Made by a program: the position numbers and the translations under genes
Shown here: positions 20,205-27,853 of the stretch, piece by piece
How the letters are laid out: every line of letters begins with the position of its first letter
Numbering within the stretch: position 1 is the stretch's first letter
Assembly: GCF_029892515.1 (NCBI RefSeq)
Contig: NZ_JARXVF010000001.1
Span: 248,001-312,000, forward strand
Origin: Pseudaminobacter soli (ex Li et al. 2025)
GTDB lineage: Bacteria; Pseudomonadota; Alphaproteobacteria; Rhizobiales; Rhizobiaceae
Direction: 5' to 3'
Length of the DNA stretch: 64,000 bases
Notes under the pieces: model-generated
What the model was told of the DNA's origin: nothing
Database searches by the model: none
Seen by the model: the letters and a program-made list of their open reading frames with translations, nothing else

Positions 20205-20786
20205 TTAGTACAGCGGCTCGGAGAACAGCGTGGTGTCCCCGTCCTTCAGCGCCTTGATCTGGAGCGAGCCGTCCTTGTCGACGGTGGCCAGGATGCCGAA
20301 GCTACGCACGCGCATGTCCCGCTCGACGGCTTTTCCTTCGCCTTCCGGAAGATAGAAGCGGCCGATACCGTAATCGACATGCAGCACGGCCTCTTCGTCC
20401 TGCGGCCAGCCCGAAGAATTGGTGCCAAGCACGTCCACCTCGCCCTCGCCGGGGGCGTTTGCGAAGCCTGTCCCCAATGCCGCGGCCACCGGATGCCAGA
20501 AGCGGTCCTCGCCCTTCTTGAGGCGTACATGGATCGCACCGTCGACGCTTGCCGAAGCATCGGCATCGCGGTTGACGATCAGCTTGGCCGGAACGCTGGA
20601 GGCCTCATAGCCCAGGCGGACATAGTCGCCACGTAGCAGGTCGCGCGGGTCGACGGGCTCGACCTTGAGCAGCACCTCCTGCCCGTTGCGAAGGATCATC
20701 GCGCGAGACCCAATGATCCACGACAGGAAGCCGATCTGGATCAGCGAGAGGACAACGGCCGAGATAAGAAGCCTGTTTTTCATCAC
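20205..20786 (-). CDS. GDYxxLxY-domain membrane-anchored protein
   Basis: 193 residues: one N-terminal helix (about 6-26), then an extracytoplasmic domain with GDYVRLGY at 53-60, the hallmark motif of this uncharacterised family (often annotated GDYXXLXY domain). The rest is beta-rich and acidic. Its ATG overlaps the stop of the upstream DUF2157 gene by 4 bases, so the two are co-translated and probably act together. Function unknown. Confidence 0.85.
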   Translation of the reverse strand: MMKNRLLISAVVLSLIQIGFLSWIIGSRAMILRNGQEVLLKVEPVDPRDLLRGDYVRLGYEASSVPAKLIVNRDADASASVDGAIHVRLKKGEDRFWHPVAAALGTGFANAPGEGEVDVLGTNSSGWPQDEEAVLHVDYGIGRFYLPEGEGKAVERDMRVRSFGILATVDKDGSLQIKALKDGDTTLFSEPLY

Positions 20787-21904
20787 GCTGCTCCTGCCTG
20801 CTTGATCGTACCGCCGCCGATGCGTCGCTCCACCCTGATGATGACGATGGCGATTATGCCGAGCACGATGCCCGACGCCAAGAACAGCCCGGCGGTGCCG
20901 AGCATGGTGCCGATCGTCAGGACATAGATGAAGCAGAGTTCGAGGCCAAAGCCGGCATAGGCAATCCAGCGCAACAGCCGGCTGTCACGGCCGGCGAAGT
21001 AAAGTGCGGTCGCAATGCCCGCGAACACGACGAGCGCCGACATCACCAGCCGCCCGGTGTAGTCGAGTTGATCGACCTGGACGAGCAGCATGCCGGTGAG
21101 GAAGCCGATGAGGCAATGAACCGGCAGCAGGCCGTCGATACGGAAGACGGCATCCACCGCCGCCGGTGCGGCCACGCAGAGAGCAAAAAGCGCCGCCGAC
21201 AACAAGGTCAGCCCTATGCCGACGTCGGACACATTGTGGTGGGCCACCAGCAGGCAGGCATAGAGCACGAGCGACAGCAGGATGAGGTGCCGCGCCGCGC
21301 GGCTCTGCGTCCAATAGGAAACCAGCCAGAGCGCAGCCGCGACCACCAGATAGAAATGCGTGGAGTGGCGGAACTCCCAGCCGTCGAAGCCGACGACGAC
21401 CATCCAGGCTATACCTATGGCCGCCCCGGCCACGGTGAGCAGGCTTGAGCGCAGCAGCAGCGCCGCCAGTCCGGTGCCGAAGCACCATGTCAGCAAGGCT
21501 GCGCTCTCGTCGCCCTCGAGATGATACATCTGACCGATCAGCGCGATTGAACCGCCGAAGGCGGCGGCGCCGACCAGCCAGAGGGCCTCGGCAATCGCAT
21601 TCTGCCCACGCGACTTGAGCAATGCGCCGCCGACATAGCTGCCGAAGATGATGGCAAACAGGCCGAGCACGCGCAGCAGGCGGGGAATGGCATCCCAATT
21701 CGCGGCCACCAGAAGAAGAAGTGCTGCGCCCAGAAGCAGGGCCGCCATGACCGCCAGCACGAAGCCGAAACTGAACAGGCGGCTTTCATTCGCCTCCACG
21801 TCGCGCCCCAGCGCATCCCCCGTCGAGGCGTCGATCAGGCCCTTGTCGACCCATCGCTCAATGTCCTGCTTCACCCGTGCCGAATAGCCCGCCAATGCAC
21901 TCAC
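20783..21904 (-). CDS. DUF2157-domain multi-pass membrane protein
   Basis: 373 residues. A soluble N-terminus (VKQDIERWVDKGLIDASTGDAL) typical of DUF2157 is followed by about ten hydrophobic segments from residue 45 to 355. Very hydrophobic and Leu/Ala-rich. The family is found with GDYxxLxY proteins, exactly the arrangement here. Function unknown. A 227-base region upstream separates it from the divergent DUF1127 genes. Confidence 0.85.
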   Translation of the reverse strand: MSALAGYSARVKQDIERWVDKGLIDASTGDALGRDVEANESRLFSFGFVLAVMAALLLGAALLLLVAANWDAIPRLLRVLGLFAIIFGSYVGGALLKSRGQNAIAEALWLVGAAAFGGSIALIGQMYHLEGDESAALLTWCFGTGLAALLLRSSLLTVAGAAIGIAWMVVVGFDGWEFRHSTHFYLVVAAALWLVSYWTQSRAARHLILLSLVLYACLLVAHHNVSDVGIGLTLLSAALFALCVAAPAAVDAVFRIDGLLPVHCLIGFLTGMLLVQVDQLDYTGRLVMSALVVFAGIATALYFAGRDSRLLRWIAYAGFGLELCFIYVLTIGTMLGTAGLFLASGIVLGIIAIVIIRVERRIGGGTIKQAGAA

Positions 21905-22009
21905 TCCAGACCTGTCTGCGACAAAAGAACCACCTTCAAACCCTTGTTGTCACGGGTTTTTTAAGATTCCGCCACATTTGCGTCACAGCCGCTAAAATCG
22001 ATTAATATT

Positions 22010-22030
22010 GCAATGCACAAAACGCATTGC
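22010..22030. promoter_or_regulatory. Palindrome upstream of the DUF1127 / small RNA cluster
   Basis: GCAATGC (22010-22016), 7-base spacer, GCATTGC (22024-22030), about 100 bases before the first DUF1127 ATG. Candidate operator by position. Relatives of this cluster are under heat-shock sigma factor control; a CTTTTAA...CCTATTTA pair at about 22049-22078 is a weak candidate for such a promoter. Confidence 0.35.
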
Positions 22031-22131
22031 TGCCATGCACCAATTGCTCTTTTAATGCATAGCGCCCGGGCCTATTTACGCCTCGTAAACAGCGATTGAA
22101 AAAACGAACCGAAGACGAAACGAGCCCAACC

Positions 22132-22272
22132 ATGAACCTGATCCGCAATTACCGCAACTGGCGCCGCTACCGCGAAACCGTGTCTGAGCTGAGCCGCCTG
22201 TCGAACCGCGAATTGACCGACCTCGGCATCAGCCGCAGCGACATCCACTTCGTCGCGCGCAAGTCGATCTGA
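22132..22272 (+). CDS. DUF1127 small protein, copy 1
   Basis: 46 residues: basic N-terminal helix (IRNYRNWRRYRETVSEL) followed by the DUF1127 core SNRELTDLGISRSDI and a short basic end. Small Arg-rich DUF1127 proteins bind RNA or regulate phosphate/carbon/stress genes in alphaproteobacteria; CcaF1 of Rhodobacter is the best-studied relative and lies upstream of CCUCCUCCC RNAs, as here. A nearly identical copy follows 52 bases on. Confidence 0.92.
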   Translation: MNLIRNYRNWRRYRETVSELSRLSNRELTDLGISRSDIHFVARKSI

Positions 22273-22324
22273 TTTTTCCGGGGCCATCCGGCTCCACCCG
22301 TACGTTAAAAGAAAGCAAGAAAAA

Positions 22325-22465
22325 ATGAACATCCTCCGCAATTTCCGCAACTGGCGCCGCTATCGCGAGACCGTTTCCGAGCTGAGCCGCCTGTCGAACC
22401 GTGAACTGACCGACCTCGGCATCAGCCGCAGCGAAATCCACTCGGTCGCACGCCGCTCGATCTAA
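22325..22465 (+). CDS. DUF1127 small protein, copy 2
   Basis: 46 residues, differing from copy 1 at about six positions (for example Y7F, D37E, F40S, K44R). Recent tandem duplication is the simplest explanation. The stop codon lies about 7 bases before the first stem of the small RNA array, so the RNAs could be processed from the 3' part of this mRNA. Confidence 0.92.
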   Translation: MNILRNFRNWRRYRETVSELSRLSNRELTDLGISRSEIHSVARRSI

Positions 22466-22471
22466 TCGAAT

Positions 22472-22592
22472 TTCGCCGAACCTACCTCCTCCCGGGTTTC
22501 GGCGAATACGGTCAGCCTTCACCTCCTCCCGATAGCTGACCGACCAAAACGGCGCCCGCCGAACCTCCTCCCTCGGCGGGTGCTGTTCTCTC
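22472..22592 (+). ncRNA. CCUCCUCCC hairpin small RNA (cuckoo / alpha-r14 type), unit 1
   Basis: Three consecutive hairpins, each with CCTCCTCCC in the loop. Stem 1 TTCGCCGAA/TTCGGCGAA (22472-22480 / 22498-22506, motif 22485-22493). Stem 2 GGTCAGC/GCTGACC (22510-22516 / 22535-22541, motif 22522-22530). Stem 3, terminator-like, CCCGCCGA/TCGGCGGG (22555-22562 / 22573-22580, motif 22564-22572), followed by a pyrimidine-rich TGTTCTCTC. The loop sequence mimics the 3' end of 16S rRNA and would pair with Shine-Dalgarno sequences. Architecture equals the known alpha-r14 / CcsR family. Confidence 0.88.
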
Positions 22593-22625
22593 AAGGGCCT
22601 TCGCACCCTCAATGGCGAAAAGAAT

Positions 22626-22747
22626 TTCGTCGGCGCCTACCTCCTCCCAGGTTCCGATGAATAAGGTCAGTGTTCACCTCCTCCCGATCACTGACCACCC
22701 TAACGGCGCCCGCCGAACCTCCTCCCTCGGCGGGTGCTGTTCTCTCA
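22626..22747 (+). ncRNA. CCUCCUCCC hairpin small RNA, unit 2
   Basis: Same three-hairpin plan, offset 154-155 bases from unit 1. TTCGTCGG/CCGATGAA (22626-22633 / 22654-22661, motif 22640-22648); GGTCAGTG/CACTGACC (22665-22672 / 22689-22696, motif 22677-22685); terminator-like GCGCCCGCCGA/TCGGCGGGTGC (22706-22716 / 22727-22737, motif 22718-22726) then TGTTCTCTC. Substitutions are mostly in stems and compensated or wobble pairs, a sign of selected RNA structure. Confidence 0.88.
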
Positions 22748-22780
22748 AGGGTTTCGCCCCCTTCAATTGGCGAAAGGAAT

Positions 22781-22900
22781 TTTGTCGGCGCCTACCTCCT
22801 CCCGGGCCCGACGAATAAGGTCAGTGTTCACCTCCTCCCGATCACTGACCACTCTAACGACACCCGCCGGACCTCCTCCCCCGGCGGGTGTTGTCGTTTT
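22781..22900 (+). ncRNA. CCUCCUCCC hairpin small RNA, unit 3
   Basis: TTTGTCGG/CCGACGAA (22781-22788 / 22808-22815, motif 22795-22803); GGTCAGTG/CACTGACC (22819-22826 / 22843-22850, motif 22831-22839); strongest terminator CACCCGCCGG/CCGGCGGGTG (22861-22870 / 22881-22890, motif 22872-22880) followed by TTGTCGTTTT. The third hairpin has changed from GCCCGCCGA to CACCCGCCGG while pairing is kept. It ends about 55 bases before trmFO. Confidence 0.88.
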
Positions 22901-22955
22901 CGGACACGGCCACGCGCCGATTGATTTCCCCAGCTGGGCGGCTTATTTCCCAACC

Positions 22956-24365
22956 ATGACAACAAAACCCTTGCACATCATCGGCGGCGGCCTCGCCGGC
23001 TCCGAAGCAGCCTGGCAGGCAGCGCAGGCCGGCGTCCCCGTCATTCTCCACGAGATGCGGCCGGTTCGCGGTACCGACGCCCACAAGACCGACGGCCTTG
23101 CCGAGCTGGTCTGCTCGAACTCGTTCCGTTCCGACGATGCGCAGGCAAATGCCGTCGGCCTTCTTCACGCCGAGATGCGGCTGGCAGGCTCGCTGATCAT
23201 GGGTTCGGCCGATGCCAACCAGGTGCCGGCGGGCGGCGCGCTCGCGGTCGACCGCGATGGCTTTTCCGCCGCTGTCACGGCCAAGCTCGAGGCGCATCCG
23301 CTCATCACCATCCAGCGCGAGGAAGTGACAGGCCTGCCGCCTGAGGATTGGGAGAACGCAATCATCTCCACCGGGCCGCTCACGGCGCCGTCGCTGGCTG
23401 AGGCTATCGCGCAGAACACGGGGGCCGATGCGCTCGCCTTCTTCGACGCAATCGCTCCGATCGTCCATTTCGACACGATCAATTTCGATATCTGCTGGTT
23501 CCAGTCCCGCTACGACAAGGTCGGCCCCGGCGGCACCGGCAAGGACTATATCAACTGCCCTATGGACAAGGCGCAGTACGAAGCCTTCGTGCAGGCTCTG
23601 ATCGACGGCGACAAGACCGAGTTCAAGCAGTGGGAAGGCACGCCCTATTTCGATGGCTGCCTGCCTATCGAGGTGATGGCCGAACGCGGGGTCGAGACGC
23701 TGCGCCACGGCCCGATGAAGCCGATGGGCCTGACCAATCCGCATAACCCGACGGTGAAGGCCTATGCGGTCGTCCAGCTCCGTCAGGACAATGCGCTGGG
23801 CACGCTCTACAACATGGTCGGCTTCCAGACGAAGCTGAAATATGCCGAGCAGGTGCGCATCTTCCGCATGATTCCCGGGCTGGAGAATGCAGATTTCGCC
23901 CGCCTCGGCGGCCTGCACCGCAACACCTACATCAACTCGCCGACGCTGCTCGACACGACGCTGCAGCTGAAGAGCCGCCCTGGCCTGCACTTTGCCGGCC
24001 AGATCACCGGCTGCGAAGGCTATGTCGAATCGGCCGCTGTCGGCCTGCTCGCGGGGCGCTTCGCCGCCGCCCAGCTGCTCGGCCAGCAGGTTTCGCCGCC
24101 GCCCGTCACGACCGCCTTTGGCGCGCTGCTCAACCACATCACGGGCGGGCACATCGTTTCCGACGACGAGCCCGGCAAGCGCTCCTTCCAGCCGATGAAT
24201 GTGAATTTCGGCCTCTTCCCGCCCATCGAGGCGCCGAAGGTCGAAGGGAAGCGGCTGCGCGGCAAGGACAAGATCGTTGCCAAGCGCCATGCGATCACAT
24301 CGCGCGCGCTGGCCGATTGCCGCGCATGGCTCGGCATCCCGGATGCTGCGCAGGCGGCCGAGTAA
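22956..24365 (+). CDS. trmFO: Methylenetetrahydrofolate-tRNA-(uracil-5-)-methyltransferase
   Basis: 469 residues. A flavin- and folate-dependent enzyme that makes ribothymidine at position 54 of tRNA. FAD motif [15 protein letters not shown] near 7-21, followed by the conserved LHEMRP and [11 protein letters not shown] blocks. The C-terminal [18 protein letters not shown] block is diagnostic. ATG at 22956 starts right at the conserved N-terminus. Ends at a strong terminator. Confidence 0.96.
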   Translation: MTTKPLHIIGGGLAGSEAAWQAAQAGVPVILHEMRPVRGTDAHKTDGLAELVCSNSFRSDDAQANAVGLLHAEMRLAGSLIMGSADANQVPAGGALAVDRDGFSAAVTAKLEAHPLITIQREEVTGLPPEDWENAIISTGPLTAPSLAEAIAQNTGADALAFFDAIAPIVHFDTINFDICWFQSRYDKVGPGGTGKDYINCPMDKAQYEAFVQALIDGDKTEFKQWEGTPYFDGCLPIEVMAERGVETLRHGPMKPMGLTNPHNPTVKAYAVVQLRQDNALGTLYNMVGFQTKLKYAEQVRIFRMIPGLENADFARLGGLHRNTYINSPTLLDTTLQLKSRPGLHFAGQITGCEGYVESAAVGLLAGRFAAAQLLGQQVSPPPVTTAFGALLNHITGGHIVSDDEPGKRSFQPMNVNFGLFPPIEAPKVEGKRLRGKDKIVAKRHAITSRALADCRAWLGIPDAAQAAE

Positions 24366-24367
24366 AC

Positions 24368-24395
24368 AAAAAGCCCGCTTCGGCGGGCTTTTTCT
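24368..24395 (+). terminator. Terminator of trmFO
   Basis: AAAAAGCCCGC (24368-24378), TTCG tetraloop, GCGGGCTTTTT (24383-24393), then CTTT. Textbook intrinsic terminator. Confidence 0.95.
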
Positions 24396-24545
24396 TTCGG
24401 CGCAAGGCATCAAGCTGTTCTTCGCGGCGAACGTCTCAGTTCGGTGGATTCCGGCCCTTCCACTTTCTGGCTAGACTTGGCGAATCTCGGTGCCGCCCTC
24501 GTGCGCCGAAACGCACGCTCAACTGCAGCCCGAGGAAAATAGTGA

Positions 24546-25130
24546 ATGTCGAATGAGGACGGCACCAAGGTAATTCCCAGGAGAACGCCGGAATCAGCGG
24601 CCATGGTGGCCAGCGTCAGGCGAGCGATGGCGATCACACCGGCTCTCAACCGCTTGACGTACGATGATGCGGAAGAAATTCGTGCTGTTTTCAGCGATCT
24701 CATCGGCAGCAAGGTGGACGACAGTTTTTCGCTGATCCCACCATTCTACACCACCGGCGGCGAGAATATCCGCGTTGGGCGCAATGTATTCATCAACCAG
24801 AATTGCACCATGTACGATCTTGGCGGGATCGACATTGCCGATGATGTGATGATCGGGCCGAATGTGAGCATCATCACGTCGGGCCATCCAGTTGAACCTT
24901 CCCAGCGGCGCGCTTTCGTGATCGCGAAGCCCATCGTGATCGAACGAAACGTCTGGATCGCAGCCGGCGTAACGATCATTGGCGGGGTTACCGTCGGCGA
25001 GAACTCCGTTGTTGGCGCGGGTTCGGTCGTCACCAAAGACGTTCCCCCGAATACCCTGGTCGGAGGGAATCCGGCGCTCGTCATTCGTTCGATCGGCGAC
25101 AGCAAAAGGCACATCCGCAAAAGGCCGTGA
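24546..25130 (+). CDS. Hexapeptide-repeat O-acetyltransferase, maltose/galactoside type
   Basis: 194 residues. N-terminal Mac-type helical segment (15-55, LNRLTYDDAEEIRAVFSDL) and a left-handed beta-helix made of hexapeptide repeats at about 75-185 (IRVGRNVFINQN, VWIAAGVTIIGGVTVGENSVVGAGSVV). The catalytic His of LacA/NodL-like enzymes is seen in ITSGHP. It transfers acetyl from acetyl-CoA to a sugar or similar hydroxyl; the acceptor is unknown. Monocistronic, convergent with the hydroxylase gene. Confidence 0.88.
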   Translation: MSNEDGTKVIPRRTPESAAMVASVRRAMAITPALNRLTYDDAEEIRAVFSDLIGSKVDDSFSLIPPFYTTGGENIRVGRNVFINQNCTMYDLGGIDIADDVMIGPNVSIITSGHPVEPSQRRAFVIAKPIVIERNVWIAAGVTIIGGVTVGENSVVGAGSVVTKDVPPNTLVGGNPALVIRSIGDSKRHIRKRP

Positions 25131-25163
25131 GAAGAGGTGGGTCTGACGAACTGCGGCGGTATT

Positions 25164-26093
25164 CTAGCCCGTGAGCCCCGGCTTACCCGCCTCGGCGGGG
25201 TTGCGGCGCACATAATCGGCCTTCAAATCCTCGGAAGTCTTGCGCGATCCGTCATGGCTCCAGCCCGGCGGCCGGAACAGATAGCCGAGACGCTGGCAAA
25301 CTGTCAGGCCGGGCGCGAACGCGTCGCGGAACATGCCGATCCATTCGTGGAACGCGACCTTCAGTGGATTGAACGTGCCGATGTTCCTGACGATACCGTA
25401 GCGCGGCTGGTCCTCGGGCACTTCCTCGACGAAGGTGCCTAACATGCGGTCCCAGATGATCAGCGTGCCCGCAAAGTTCGCGTCGAGGTATCGCGCATTG
25501 GTGGCGTGGTGCACCCGGTGATGCGAGGGCGTGTTGAAGATGAACTCGAACCAGCCCCACATCCGGCCGATCGTCTCGGTGTGGATCCAGAACTGCCAGA
25601 GCAGGTTGAAGCCGTAGACGAAGGCGATTACCGCCGGGTGGATACCGAGCAGCACCAAGGGCGCCTGCAGTACGAACATGCCAGTGAACAGCCCCGTCCA
25701 GCTCTGACGCAGAGCGGTCGAGAGATTGTAGTGCTGGCTCGAATGATGATTGACGTGCTCGGCCCATACCCAGCGCACGCGGTGGGCGATGCGGTGATAG
25801 AAGTAGTAGCGAAGGTCATCGAGCAGGAAGGCCGCTACGAAAACCCAGGGCGACAAGCCAAGGTCGAAAAGGCGGAACTGCCACACCCACAGCAGAGCGG
25901 CGTAGGAAACGAAGCCGAGCAGCAGGCCGGCAACGACATTACCGGTGCCCATCATCAGGTTCGTCAGCGTGTCGCGCGTTTCGAACGAACCCTTGGCCCG
26001 CCCAGTCCGGACGAGCCAGAGCTCTATCAGGATCGCCAGGACGAAGAAAGGAATGGCAAGCTGCGTTACCTGCGGAAACTCATAGCTCTCCAT
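25164..26093 (-). CDS. Sterol desaturase / fatty acid hydroxylase family membrane protein
   Basis: 309 residues with about four to five membrane segments. Eight-histidine di-iron cluster: HRIAH (HxxxH), EHVNHH (HxxHH) and SHHRVHH (HxxHH). Such enzymes hydroxylate or desaturate membrane lipids; the substrate is not readable. ATG at 26093 overlaps the end of the upstream small gene by 14 bases, so the two form an operon. Confidence 0.9.
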   Translation of the reverse strand: MESYEFPQVTQLAIPFFVLAILIELWLVRTGRAKGSFETRDTLTNLMMGTGNVVAGLLLGFVSYAALLWVWQFRLFDLGLSPWVFVAAFLLDDLRYYFYHRIAHRVRWVWAEHVNHHSSQHYNLSTALRQSWTGLFTGMFVLQAPLVLLGIHPAVIAFVYGFNLLWQFWIHTETIGRMWGWFEFIFNTPSHHRVHHATNARYLDANFAGTLIIWDRMLGTFVEEVPEDQPRYGIVRNIGTFNPLKVAFHEWIGMFRDAFAPGLTVCQRLGYLFRPPGWSHDGSRKTSEDLKADYVRRNPAEAGKPGLTG

Positions 26094-26523
26094 TTTCACG
26101 CCCCTGCCTGGATATTGGGCCGCCACCAAGAGCCTGAAGCACCGCGCCGGCATCATGGGCAGCGCCGAACGCAAACTGTCCCCCACCCCAGGTGAAATCC
26201 TTGAAGCGGATCGACAGCTTGGCGGACCGTCCGAATTCAATCGAGTCGATGTCCGGTGGCGTAATGATGCGCGTCAGGAACCGGTCGCCGATGGTCTGGA
26301 CGATGCCCGTTCTATTGCCGTCTAGGACCAGGAACGCCGTGCGGCGATCCTCTGTCAGGCGAACCCTGAAAATCGTTTCGTCGGGAAAATCCTCGCCGAA
26401 GCGCCGCATGGCATCATCTTCGGCGGCAAGCGTCGCCTGCTTGCTGCCACCGGTGAAATGCACCGCGGCAACGCACAGAGCTATCCCGACCACCACAATG
26501 GCGATAAGGACCGGCAGGCTCAT
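26080..26523 (-). CDS. Small membrane-anchored protein of unknown function
   Basis: 147 residues: one N-terminal helix (3-23, PVLIAIVVVGIALCVAAVHF), then a soluble domain of about 115 residues with alternating beta pattern (ETIFRVRLTEDRRTAFLVLDGN). No family recognised. Its end overlaps the hydroxylase start by 14 bases, suggesting translational coupling and a shared pathway. Confidence 0.75.
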   Translation of the reverse strand: MSLPVLIAIVVVGIALCVAAVHFTGGSKQATLAAEDDAMRRFGEDFPDETIFRVRLTEDRRTAFLVLDGNRTGIVQTIGDRFLTRIITPPDIDSIEFGRSAKLSIRFKDFTWGGGQFAFGAAHDAGAVLQALGGGPISRQGRENGEL

Positions 26524-26605
26524 GAGCCGAAATTCTCCTCCCCCAGAGCCGCGCTCCGTTCACGGAGACGACGACGCAAGAGGAGTAACATAGCTGACGT
26601 TTACG

Positions 26606-27463
26606 TCAAATGTGATTCGATTTCCAACCGCGCGCGGCGTGCCGGAACAGCAAAGCATGCCGGCGCCAGCCGGCGATCTCTGCCGGGACGGTTGCAGGCT
26701 CCCTGCCCATTTTACGCAAGCTGGTAAGGTAAGCGCCTGTCAGGGCAACCGGGAGAAATGCCGGGCGCAGACTGACCGGCAGTTCCCGCGCGCCACGTTC
26801 GAAAGCAGCAAGATGCTCAGCGGCAAGCGCGATCATCGCCGCCAGCGCGCCGGGCATCCCAGCGCCGCCGTCACCCGAGACGAACTCTTCCGGCGACGAC
26901 CCCACCGCGGAGAGAATATCGCGCGGCACGAAGCATTGGCCGCGTGCGCGGTGGTGCGGCAGCAGCCGCAAGAGCCCAGTTATGGCCTGCGCGCAGCCGG
27001 CGTGCCCGGCAAGGCCCGCGAAACTCGGCGCAGCCTCCGGCTCGAGGATCATGGAGGCCAGCTGGATAATCGCGCCCGCCGTCTCCCCGCAATAGCCTTC
27101 GAGATCATTCCGCGACGGCATGGGGTCGTCGTAGAGGTCAAAAATCCGTGCATCGAGGTAGTTCTGGAGCGCGTCCACGGGCAAGCCGTAGGTGTCGATC
27201 GCCCCGATCAGCGCTTCTGCCACCGGATGGCCGGCGGCAGCCTGAATATTGCCGGCAGCAAGGACGTCACGCCACCATTGCAGGCGCACTTCGCCGGGCA
27301 GCGCCTCGCGAATGCGGTCGCGCACCCCGGCGATCTCGGCGTTGAAGGCATAAAGCGCAAACAAGGCCGGCCGCTTGTCTTCCGGCGCATAAAGCGCGCT
27401 GAGATAGCGGTCGCGGTCGGCGGTCCGTACCGCCTCCATCACGATCTTGGCGTGTTCTTCCAT
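26606..27463 (-). CDS. Squalene/phytoene-synthase-fold protein, NDUFAF6-like
   Basis: 285 residues with the overall fold signature of trans-isoprenyl synthases, but both Asp-rich catalytic motifs are absent. The first region reads FALYAFNAEIAGVRD instead of a DDxxD-type site, and the second reads LLRLLPHHRARGQCFVP instead of NxxxDxxED. This matches the non-catalytic relatives of mitochondrial complex I assembly factor NDUFAF6. ATG at 27463 lies one base after the stop of the upstream Mth938 gene; an alternative TTG at 27478 overlaps it. Role in respiratory complex I assembly is inferred from homology and neighbours. Confidence 0.8.
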   Translation of the reverse strand: MEEHAKIVMEAVRTADRDRYLSALYAPEDKRPALFALYAFNAEIAGVRDRIREALPGEVRLQWWRDVLAAGNIQAAAGHPVAEALIGAIDTYGLPVDALQNYLDARIFDLYDDPMPSRNDLEGYCGETAGAIIQLASMILEPEAAPSFAGLAGHAGCAQAITGLLRLLPHHRARGQCFVPRDILSAVGSSPEEFVSGDGGAGMPGALAAMIALAAEHLAAFERGARELPVSLRPAFLPVALTGAYLTSLRKMGREPATVPAEIAGWRRHALLFRHAARGWKSNHI

Positions 27464-27464
27464 G

Positions 27465-27851
27465 TCAATCGACGGCAATCAATGCGGCGGCAACCGCCCG
27501 GTCTTCGGCCAAGAGCACGTTGTAGGTGCGCACCGCAGCGCCGGTCGACATTGGATCGGCCGAGATGTGGACCTCGCGAAGCGCGGCGCGCAATGCGGCC
27601 GGCAGCGGACGCAGATCCGTGCCCGTGCCAACGAGCAGGATCTGGATATCCCCGGCTTCGGCCAGAACGCGGGCGAAATCGTCGACTGTAAGCGCTGCCG
27701 GGTTCGCGGGCTCCCAGCCATAGATGCCGGACGGCACGCACAGCAGCGAGCCGCGATGCGACATGTCGGCGAAACGGAAGCCGCCATTGCCGTAAGCCTC
27801 GATCGGAGCCCGACCGGGGAAATGAGCTTCTCGGATAACAATGCCTGCCAT
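27465..27851 (-). CDS. Mth938-domain protein, NDUFAF3-like
   Basis: 128 residues. A small single-domain DUF498/Mth938 fold protein (central PDILLVGTGTDLRPLP-like region, here IQILLVGTGTDLRPLP). Human NDUFAF3 (C3orf60), a complex I assembly factor, belongs to the same family. It lies between secDF (2-base gap) and the NDUFAF6-like gene (1-base gap). ATG at 27851 chosen over an upstream TTG that overlaps secDF. Confidence 0.85.
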   Translation of the reverse strand: MAGIVIREAHFPGRAPIEAYGNGGFRFADMSHRGSLLCVPSGIYGWEPANPAALTVDDFARVLAEAGDIQILLVGTGTDLRPLPAALRAALREVHISADPMSTGAAVRTYNVLLAEDRAVAAALIAVD

Positions 27852-27853
27852 GA

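Noticed and set aside
22466-22900. Regularly spaced repeats resembling a CRISPR array
   Set aside because: The repeated unit is a 9-base motif inside hairpins of differing stem sequence, spacing alternates (about 37, 42, 76), and no cas gene is present. It fits a small RNA family.
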